9,343 nt of DNA from RGIG8775 sp045587785 (lineage in GTDB: Bacteria > Bacillota > Clostridia > Oscillospirales > CAG-272), in assembly GCA_045587785.1 (NCBI GenBank), contig JAZNDA010000042.1:1-9343 (forward strand), given 5' to 3'. Positions within the stretch are counted from its first letter, which is position 1, and every line of letters begins with the position of its first letter. The notes beneath the pieces are model-generated. The model had not been told where the DNA came from. It made no database searches and saw only the letters and a list, made by a program, of their open reading frames with translations. Shown piece by piece: positions 1 to 4,796 of the stretch. The position numbers and the translations under genes are program-made.

Positions 1-1
1 C

Positions 2-1003
2 GACGAGGATAAGGATGTGGGCAACCCCTATATTGCCTTTACCATGATCGATCAGGGACATAACTATCCTGCGGGATATGACTATGCACGCGGCATCAGA
101 CGTCATGATATGTACCTGCAGTTCTTCAACCACTATCTGAACGATGCGTATAACTATGCCGACGTCGTTTGGATGACCCCCGTTGACGGCACCTCGGTGG
201 CAAAGCCGAACAGCAAGATCGAGGTCAAGTTCTACAACCGTGTTGACCTTGACACCGTCGAGAACGGTGTTGTTGTTACGGATAAAGAGGGCAACGCCAT
301 CGATGGTACTTGGGAAGTGAGCGAGGAAGACACACTGTTTACCTTTACGCCCACGTATGGCCTTGAGGCAGGTGAGTCCTACACCGTGACCGCTAAGAAC
401 GGCGTGGTCAAGGCAACGGGCGGCGGCTATCTTCCCGCCGACGTGATCAGCACCTTTACGGTGACCACCGTCAACTCTTACGCATATCCCAAGGCGGATA
501 CCTTTACCGCGAAGGGGTCCATTATGGGTCTCTCGCTCACTACGACTGCCCTTCAGACCCACAACTCGTACAAGACCGCTCTGATGGTCAATACAAAAAT
601 CGACGGTTTAGACCGCGACACTATCATCACCTACGTGACCTTTGACAAGGCTGACCTTGTTGGCAAGAGCGCACTGCGCTTTGAGGCGGCGTATATGTCT
701 GACCCAAGCGGCGTCGACTTTGACGTCTATATGGTAGACGGTTACGGCATCGACACTTTGACGCTTAGTCGCAATGCCACCCCCACCCAGCTTACGAAGG
801 GCAAATTTGTTGACACCGTCTCGCTGGATGAGCATGGCTACGGCAGTATGGATCTCACCGCACTGGATCTTTCGGATTCGGGTGACGTGACCTTTGTTCT
901 GAAGCAGAACGGCACGGACGGCGTGATGTTCGAGAGTAACGAGAGTAACCTGACCCGTGAGCGCGGTGTGGGTATCGTGGCTGTGGGCATAGCCACGTGG
1001 TAA
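2..1003 (+). CDS. 3' part of a secreted modular alpha/beta hydrolase with Ig-like and DNRLRE/CBM96-like domains (5' end outside the window)
   Basis: The frame is open from the left edge, so the start and any signal peptide lie outside. The first ~50 residues look like the end of an S9/dienelactone-type alpha/beta hydrolase: a Gly-His pair (His codon 59-61) is followed by RHDMYLQFFNHYL, resembling the catalytic-His loop and final helix of that fold. About 164-475 encodes an SbsA-type Ig-like domain (starts WMTPVDGT; core FTFTPTYGLEAGESYTV). About 480-1000 encodes a beta-rich module with DNRLRE/CBM96-like features: an opening ADTF, a central YVTFDKADL strand, DVTFVLK and a closing FESNES. This family is known as a carbohydrate-binding or surface-protein module. 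The inferred role is an extracellular esterase or peptidase acting on a polymer at the cell surface. The last residues (GIATW, stop) are not a natural domain end, and homologous coding resumes in another frame at 997, so the protein is probably frameshift-truncated. The hydrolase subfamily is uncertain because the nucleophile is outside. Confidence 0.72.
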   Translation, partial: DEDKDVGNPYIAFTMIDQGHNYPAGYDYARGIRRHDMYLQFFNHYLNDAYNYADVVWMTPVDGTSVAKPNSKIEVKFYNRVDLDTVENGVVVTDKEGNAIDGTWEVSEEDTLFTFTPTYGLEAGESYTVTAKNGVVKATGGGYLPADVISTFTVTTVNSYAYPKADTFTAKGSIMGLSLTTTALQTHNSYKTALMVNTKIDGLDRDTIITYVTFDKADLVGKSALRFEAAYMSDPSGVDFDVYMVDGYGIDTLTLSRNATPTQLTKGKFVDTVSLDEHGYGSMDLTALDLSDSGDVTFVLKQNGTDGVMFESNESNLTRERGVGIVAVGIATW

Positions 1004-1188
1004 AGCTTATCGCGGACACCTACGTATCCGAGCGCGAGCCCGATACCGCATACGGCGATGATCCCACACTGCTTATTGACGGCCATCTTGTAAATGACGG
1101 GCTGACATGGAATACTAAGCCCGAGCTTGAGGAAGCGACTTGTACAGAGGACTTTGACAGTGTTGGTTCACGAAAACGGACGCCGTAG
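997..1188 (+). pseudogene. Remnant of a second DNRLRE/CBM96-like module, frameshifted and internally deleted
   Basis: Frame 1, starting in the overlap with the stop of the preceding frame, reads KLIADTYVSEREPDTAYGDD then PTLLIDG. This is the classic opening of a DNRLRE/CBM96 module and parallels the ADTF opening of the copy at ~495. Only a few residues later comes GLTWNTKPEL, a motif that lies roughly 100 residues into such domains, so the middle appears to be missing. The frame then runs into EEATCTEDFDSVGSRKRTP and a stop at 1186-1188. The simplest reading is a tandem second module of the hydrolase gene, cut off by a frameshift near 997-1003 and collapsed by an internal deletion. There is no ribosome binding site for independent translation. 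A sequencing error could explain the shift but not the missing middle. Confidence 0.6.
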
Positions 1189-1343
1189 TTGGCCATTCGT
1201 ATTCCTCGGACTACGATTTCCGCTTGGGCGAAGCCGCTTCGTATGGTGTAAGTAACGACCCTTCGGGTACTAATAGTAGCAATGACGTATTCATATTGAG
1301 AAACGGCATAGCTAAGTTCTATAACGTAGGGAGCAAAAATATC
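1182..1343 (+). pseudogene. Unassigned coding debris in the third frame
   Basis: After the stop at 1188 a protein-like stretch continues in frame 3: AVVGHSYSSDYDFRLGEAAS, then YGVSNDPSGTNSSND and VFILRNGIAKFYNVGSKNI. It has the Ser/Asn/Gly/Tyr-rich texture of an extracellular protein. An in-frame TGA lies at 1155-1157, and there is no convincing start codon or ribosome binding site. It runs directly into the hairpin at 1346. I do not recognise the family. It may be another piece of the decayed hydrolase gene or of a different surface protein. It may also not be coding at all. Confidence 0.3.
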
Positions 1344-1388
1344 ACGCCTCGCTATTTGCAGAGCAAATGGCGAGGCATATCACTTTTT
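1339..1388 (+). terminator. Strong 14-bp hairpin with short T-run, flanked by 7-bp direct repeats
   Basis: Arms 1346-1359 (GCCTCGCTATTTGC) and 1363-1376 (GCAAATGGCGAGGC) pair over 14 positions with one T-G wobble and a 3-nt loop (AGA). Seven bases on, at 1384-1388, is a run of five T. This could end transcription from the hydrolase gene, although the T-run is displaced from the stem. The heptamer ATATCAC occurs immediately on both sides (1339-1345 and 1377-1383), which is unusual for a plain terminator. Confidence 0.55.
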
Positions 1389-1520
1389 AGCAGAAAAACG
1401 TTTTTGTTTGGCGTTTTTTCCAAAAGAAAACGGCAAATTGGGTGGTAAATTTGGATGTTTGCCTTGACAAGCGATGATTTTTATGTTATCATATTTATAT
1501 ATATAATGAAGGTGATGTTT
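1389..1520. other. AT-rich intergenic spacer before the phosphotyrosine operon
   Basis: Together with the debris at 1182-1343 this is more than 300 bases without an intact gene. It holds a perfect 12-bp palindrome (AAAAACGTTTTT, 1394-1405), A/T-rich low-complexity sequence, and the promoter and ribosome binding site of the next gene. I see no RNA gene or convincing small ORF here. Confidence 0.5.
1464..1492 (+). promoter_or_regulatory. Sigma-A-type extended -10 promoter for the phosphatase-activator-kinase operon
   Basis: TTGACA (1464-1469), a 17-bp spacer, and TATCAT (1487-1492) preceded by TG at 1484-1485, giving an extended -10. Transcription would start near 1499, about 22 nt before the chosen ATG at 1521. 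This rules out the longer reading frame that begins at 1455, upstream of the promoter. Confidence 0.8.
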
Positions 1521-2255
1521 ATGGCGAAATTTGCGGATATTCACTGTCATATGCTTTACGGCTTGGATGACGGCGCGGCACAGCGCGAGGATATGATCGC
1601 GATGCTGACCGCGGCACACCAGAGCGGAACCGAGGCGATCTGCTTTACGCCTCACTATGAGCCCGAGAGCTTTGCGTATACGGGGGAACAGCTCGTGAAC
1701 CGCTTTGAAGAGGCAAAGGCGTACGCGGCGGAGCATTTTCCGTCGATGAAGCTGTATCTTGGAAACGAGCTGAGCTATCGGTTTGATTGCGTGGACCGTC
1801 TTTTGTCGGGCGAGTGTCTTTCACTTGCGGGCGGGCGTTACGTGCTGATCGACTTTTTCGGCGTTTCGGGCGAGAAGGAGATGGCGACCATCTTAGAAAA
1901 GCTGTGGTGCGCGGGATATATTCCCGTAGTTGCCCACGTGGAGCGGTACGATTTTCTTCGCGGCAAGCTTCGTGAGCTTGTTTCTCTGTCGAACGAGGGT
2001 GTGATCTTTCAGATCAATTCCCATTCGCTGGTGGCAAAGGAAAAGGGTGCTGCGCACAAAAAGATGGCAGAAAAGCTCTTGGCGCGCGGACTTGTGGACG
2101 TTATCGCGTCGGATTCGCATGACAGAGATGCAAGAGCCCCCGAGCTTAAGACCTGCTATGAGTACGTGTCGGGAAAATACGGCGAGGACTACGCGCGGGC
2201 ATTGCTTTACGAAAATCCCATGTGCATTATCAACAATCAAATCATTCGGGTTTAG
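1521..2255 (+). CDS. PHP-family manganese-dependent protein-tyrosine phosphatase (CpsB/CapC/YwqE type)
   Basis: This 244-residue protein matches the usual ~250-residue length of CpsB/YwqE, cytoplasmic metal-dependent phosphatases that remove phosphate from the tyrosine tail of bacterial BY-kinases. Visible PHP metal-site motifs in order: DIHCHML with H8 and H10, then LDDGA (16-19); FTPH with H45; GNE with E83; AHVER with H139 and E141; and SDSH with D198 and H200. The first motif is the family signature (typically DIHSHILPGVDDGA). The start at 1521 is chosen because AAGGTGA lies at 1509-1515 and the promoter -10 at 1487-1492 excludes upstream starts. It is first in an operon: the stop overlaps the ribosome binding site of the membrane activator gene, and the kinase is third. 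A DNA polymerase or histidinol-phosphatase PHP role is unlikely given the neighbours. Confidence 0.93.
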   Translation: MAKFADIHCHMLYGLDDGAAQREDMIAMLTAAHQSGTEAICFTPHYEPESFAYTGEQLVNRFEEAKAYAAEHFPSMKLYLGNELSYRFDCVDRLLSGECLSLAGGRYVLIDFFGVSGEKEMATILEKLWCAGYIPVVAHVERYDFLRGKLRELVSLSNEGVIFQINSHSLVAKEKGAAHKKMAEKLLARGLVDVIASDSHDRDARAPELKTCYEYVSGKYGEDYARALLYENPMCIINNQIIRV

Positions 2256-2267
2256 GAGGAAGAATAT

Positions 2268-3050
2268 ATGCAAGATATAAATGAGAGAAGAGAGGAAGAG
2301 ACCGCGATCGCCGTGTCTGATCTGTTTGTTCTTTTGTGGAAACGGCTTTGGATCATTCTTCTTGCCGTGGCGATCGTTGCCGGTGCGGTCTTTGTGTACA
2401 ATTACACAACGTATACCGAGGAGTATACCTCAACCGCTAAGATCTACGTACTTAACACCGACGTGATGGAGGGAGCTTCGGCATCTACCACCGCATACTA
2501 TTTCCAGCTTTCGCTGACCATTCTGGAGGACTGTAAGGAGCTTCTTTTGAGCGACACGGTCATGGTGAGAGCCGCGGAGCAGCTCGGTCTGGAAGTGGCG
2601 CCCTCGGTGCTCAGAAGCATGATCAAGATCCAGAGTGAGGAGGATTCCCGTATTCTCAAGCTGTCGGCTACAACGGGCAACCCCGAGCTTTCCTGTGATA
2701 TCGCCAACGCGGTCAGTGAGCAGGGAGCCCAGCGTATCTGTGAAGTCATGAACGTCAACCAGATCAAGGTCTACGAGCAAGGCACGGTTTCCAGAATCCC
2801 CTCCAATGACGTGGGATGGCAGATCCCTGCACTGTTCGGACTTGTGGCAGGTGTGCTTGCTTACGGTATCTGTCTTGCGGTGATGCTGCTTGACGATAAG
2901 ATAAATGACGTGGACGACGCGGAGATCTATCTCGGTCTTACGGTTTTGGGTAACATACCTCACGCATCGGGCGAGACGGGCAAAAAGAAAGTTCGCAGAA
3001 TGTACGGAAAATACTACGGAAAGTATATCGGCAGTTCAGGTAGAAAATAA
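2268..3050 (+). CDS. Wzz-like polysaccharide co-polymerase / BY-kinase activator (CpsC/CapA/YwqC type)
   Basis: This 260-residue membrane protein has the two-helix Wzz topology: a cytoplasmic N-terminus ending in LFVLLWKRLW, a first membrane helix at about 27-46, an extracellular loop of ~135 residues, and a second helix at about 184-207. Its cytoplasmic tail contains DDKINDVDDAEIYLGLTVLG, a stretch typical of Wzz/Wzc proteins just before the kinase part. In Gram-positives this protein is separate from the kinase: its tail binds and activates the kinase, and the whole complex controls glycan chain length or export. The start has an AGGAGGA at 2254-2260, seven bases upstream, overlapping the phosphatase stop, so the two genes are closely linked. 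The proline-rich motif before helix 2 is weak. The extreme C-terminus (RRMYGKYYGKYIG, tyrosines 246, 249, 250, 253) is tyrosine-rich like a kinase tail, which is not typical of this subunit. Confidence 0.9.
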   Translation: MQDINERREEETAIAVSDLFVLLWKRLWIILLAVAIVAGAVFVYNYTTYTEEYTSTAKIYVLNTDVMEGASASTTAYYFQLSLTILEDCKELLLSDTVMVRAAEQLGLEVAPSVLRSMIKIQSEEDSRILKLSATTGNPELSCDIANAVSEQGAQRICEVMNVNQIKVYEQGTVSRIPSNDVGWQIPALFGLVAGVLAYGICLAVMLLDDKINDVDDAEIYLGLTVLGNIPHASGETGKKKVRRMYGKYYGKYIGSSGRK

Positions 3051-3091
3051 GCCGCGGTTTACCGATAAATTATGAGAAAGGTGTGTATAGT

Positions 3092-3910
3092 GTGAAAACG
3101 ATTACGCTGAGAGAAGCAGCCAAGAAGGATTATTTTATTACTGAGGCATATAGAGCACTGAGGACCAATATGCAGTTTTGCGGCAGGGACGTGCGTGTGA
3201 TCGCGCTGACCAGCTGTCTGCCCAACGAGGGTAAGACAACCATTGCCATCGAGCTTGCCAAGTCTCTTGCCGAGATCGGCAAGAAGGTGCTTATGATCGA
3301 CGCCGACCTTCGCAAATCGGTGGTGGTCAAAAAATACACCAAGGAGCAGGGCGTGGTTGGTCTGAGCCAATTTTTGTCCCAGCAGGTGACGGAAGAAGAC
3401 GTTTTGTACCGCACGCAGTATGAGGGCTTGGACATTATCTTTGCGGGTCAGTTTCCCCCCAATCCTGTTGAACTTTTGAGTAGCGTTGCATTCAAGGAAT
3501 ATTTGCAGAAGTGCAAGGAAAAGTATGACTACGTGTTGATCGATACGCCGCCTCTTGGTATGGTCATTGACAGTGCGGTAGTTGCCAGTGCGTGCGACAG
3601 TGCCATTATGATCGTCAATTCAGGTAAGATCCATCGCGCGCAGGCGATAGAGGTCAGAGACCAGCTGCTCCGAAGCGGTGTACGTATCCTTGGTGTGGTG
3701 CTCAACCATGCGGAAACCAATAAAGGTGTGGCCGGTAAGACCAAAGGCAACTATTTGTCCAAGTACTCACGTTATTACCGTTATGAGGGTAAATACATGG
3801 CGCACAAGGCGCAGATCCGCGGGGGAAACGCGGCGCCTCAGACGCCTCAGACAAGACCCACGGTGCCCACTGCACCTGCAGAGGGCAACCCCTTTGATGT
3901 TTTCAACTGA
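3092..3910 (+). CDS. Bacterial tyrosine (BY) kinase, CpsD/CapB/YwqD type
   Basis: This 272-residue protein is the cytoplasmic kinase partner of the preceding membrane activator. Family features in order: EAYRALRTN (18-26), the ExxRxxR oligomerisation motif; Walker A SCLPNEGKTT (41-50); Walker A' VLMIDADLRKS (66-76); Walker B VLIDTPP (148-154, D151); then a tyrosine cluster with Y221, Y225, Y228, Y229, Y231 and Y235, the expected autophosphorylation tail. A proline/threonine-rich extension of ~27 residues (about 246-272) follows the cluster and is longer than a minimal CpsD. The start is taken as GTG at 3092, because the ribosome binding site (AGAAAGG, 3075-3081) is ten bases upstream; an in-frame GTG at 3083 abuts that site. 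The gene lies 41 bp after its activator and is last in the operon, with a hairpin directly after the stop. ParA/MinD-like partition ATPases are excluded by the tyrosine tail and neighbours. Confidence 0.94.
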   Translation: MKTITLREAAKKDYFITEAYRALRTNMQFCGRDVRVIALTSCLPNEGKTTIAIELAKSLAEIGKKVLMIDADLRKSVVVKKYTKEQGVVGLSQFLSQQVTEEDVLYRTQYEGLDIIFAGQFPPNPVELLSSVAFKEYLQKCKEKYDYVLIDTPPLGMVIDSAVVASACDSAIMIVNSGKIHRAQAIEVRDQLLRSGVRILGVVLNHAETNKGVAGKTKGNYLSKYSRYYRYEGKYMAHKAQIRGGNAAPQTPQTRPTVPTAPAEGNPFDVFN

Positions 3911-3921
3911 AAAAAACAACA

Positions 3922-3949
3922 GGCTGTCACAAGAAAACTTGTGACAGCC
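3922..3949 (+). terminator. Perfect 12-bp hairpin closing the kinase operon
   Basis: GGCTGTCACAAG (3922-3933) pairs perfectly with CTTGTGACAGCC (3938-3949) around an AAAA loop, 11 bases after the kinase stop. The downstream side has only CACTTTAATT, a weak T-run, whereas the upstream side carries seven A (3910-3916), which become a T-run on the minus strand. It could therefore work in both directions. Confidence 0.75.
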
Positions 3950-3961
3950 CACTTTAATTGT

Positions 3962-4020
3962 AAAAAAGTCCTAAAAAAACGCAAAAAAACATTGACAATT
4001 TGGTCAAAATGTGTTATACT
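3962..4020 (+). promoter_or_regulatory. Extended -10 promoter with upstream phased A-tracts
   Basis: TTGACA (3992-3997), a 17-bp spacer and TATACT (4015-4020), with TG at 4012-4013. Three A-tracts (3962-3967, 3973-3979, 3983-3989) start 11 and 10 bp apart immediately upstream, an arrangement that bends DNA and can act as an UP element. TTGAC/GTCAA half-sites at 3992-3996 and 4003-4007 form a small inverted repeat over the -35. The leader is about 57 nt long to the ATG at 4084. Confidence 0.82.
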
Positions 4021-4083
4021 TGTGCTACGACAGACTTAAAAAGGATTCTGCTACGGCTAACGCTCGCGGAGGAAAGGAATTTT

Positions 4084-4515
4084 ATGGAAATAGCTATTAT
4101 TGCGAACGACTCAAAAAAAGAACTTATGACACAATTTTGCATCGCATATTGCGGGATCCTGAGCAAGCACCATTTGTGTGCCACCGGAATCACGGCAAAG
4201 TATATAAACGAAGCAACGGGACTTGAGATAGAGAAGCTTCTGAGCGGCGAGCACGGCGGCGAGGAGCAGATCATATCCCGTCTGGCGTACAACGAGATCG
4301 ACGTGCTGCTCAATTTTAGGGATACCAAGCCCGGCATCACGTTCAACGAAGTTGAGAACGAGCTGATGAGGATGTGCGACATGTATAACGTTCCCGTAGC
4401 GACCAACATCGCAACGGCAGAGGTTATTATATTGGCGCTTGACAGAGGGGATCTGGATTGGCGCGAGACCATGAATCCGCGTTCGGAGTATAATAAGAAG
4501 AAGGCGGCGAAGTAA
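4084..4515 (+). CDS. Methylglyoxal synthase-like protein with altered active site
   Basis: This 143-residue protein aligns along its length with methylglyoxal synthase, the homohexameric cytoplasmic enzyme that turns dihydroxyacetone phosphate into methylglyoxal and phosphate. Conserved landmarks are ATG-T (33-37), EATGL (43-47), SGxxGG (54-59), NFRD with D80, and VPVATNIATAE (103-113); the LDRGDLDWRE tail resembles clostridial family members. Compared by eye with the E. coli enzyme, Asp20, Gly66 and Asp91 are kept (D9, G55, D80). His19 becomes N8, catalytic-base Asp71 becomes E60, His98 becomes F87 and Asp101 becomes V90, with no gap in that segment. The fold is secure, but the activity is doubtful; it could be a slow, repurposed or ligand-sensing relative. 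The start has GGAGG just upstream (4070-4074) and an AAGGA at 4075-4079. It is a single-gene unit with its own promoter and terminator. Confidence 0.85.
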   Translation: MEIAIIANDSKKELMTQFCIAYCGILSKHHLCATGITAKYINEATGLEIEKLLSGEHGGEEQIISRLAYNEIDVLLNFRDTKPGITFNEVENELMRMCDMYNVPVATNIATAEVIILALDRGDLDWRETMNPRSEYNKKKAAK

Positions 4516-4521
4516 AACGCC

Positions 4522-4607
4522 ACGGCATTTCTTTGTAAAATAAAAAATCTGTAGGTAATTGGTTCTAAGACCAACTATCTACAGATTTTTTTGCAAAGAA
4601 ATGCCGT
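4522..4607 (+). terminator. Two-level palindrome: bidirectional terminator, repeat copy 1
   Basis: The inner hairpin has arms 4542-4563 and 4570-4591 (22 positions, one wobble and one A-C mismatch) around a TCTAAG loop; it begins with six A and ends with a T-run, so it can terminate on either strand. A second, outer inverted repeat encloses it: ACGGCATTTCTTTG (4522-4535) pairs perfectly with CAAAGAAATGCCGT (4594-4607). It starts seven bases after the methylglyoxal synthase-like stop. The inner part is homologous to the palindrome at 6623-6672. Confidence 0.85.
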
Positions 4608-4630
4608 AGGAGAGTTTCGTTCGTTGCGAC

Positions 4631-4660
4631 GGGCGACGGTCGGCAAGCGTCGGGTCGCCC
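4631..4660. repeat. GC-rich imperfect inverted repeat in an AT-rich intergenic region
   Basis: GGGCGAC (4631-4637) pairs with GTCGCCC (4654-4660), and an alternative inner pairing CGACG/CGTCG is also possible. The block from about 4612 to 4665 is much more GC-rich than the flanking sequence and lies between a terminator and the next promoter, so its transcript, if any, is unknown. No gene is visible in it. Confidence 0.4.
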
Positions 4661-4713
4661 ACCCTGTATGTGATGATTTGCCAAAAAGTGTCGAAAAAAT
4701 TCACTATTTCTTA

Positions 4714-4742
4714 TTGACTTGTCTTCAGTTTTGTTATATAAT
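4714..4742 (+). promoter_or_regulatory. Promoter of the acyl-CoA synthetase gene
   Basis: TTGACT (4714-4719), a 17-bp spacer and a consensus TATAAT (4737-4742). The start of transcription would be near 4749, leaving a leader of about 48 nt before the ATG at 4797. The promoter excludes the longer in-frame start at 4719. Confidence 0.82.
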
Positions 4743-4796
4743 ACATATAATAGAATGATATCCCCCTTTGCTTTTTGCAATGAGAAAGAGGTTTTT

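Noticed and set aside
4719..4796. Upstream in-frame extension of the acyl-CoA synthetase
   Set aside because: It would begin inside the promoter -35/-10 region and has no ribosome binding site; the ATG at 4797 does.
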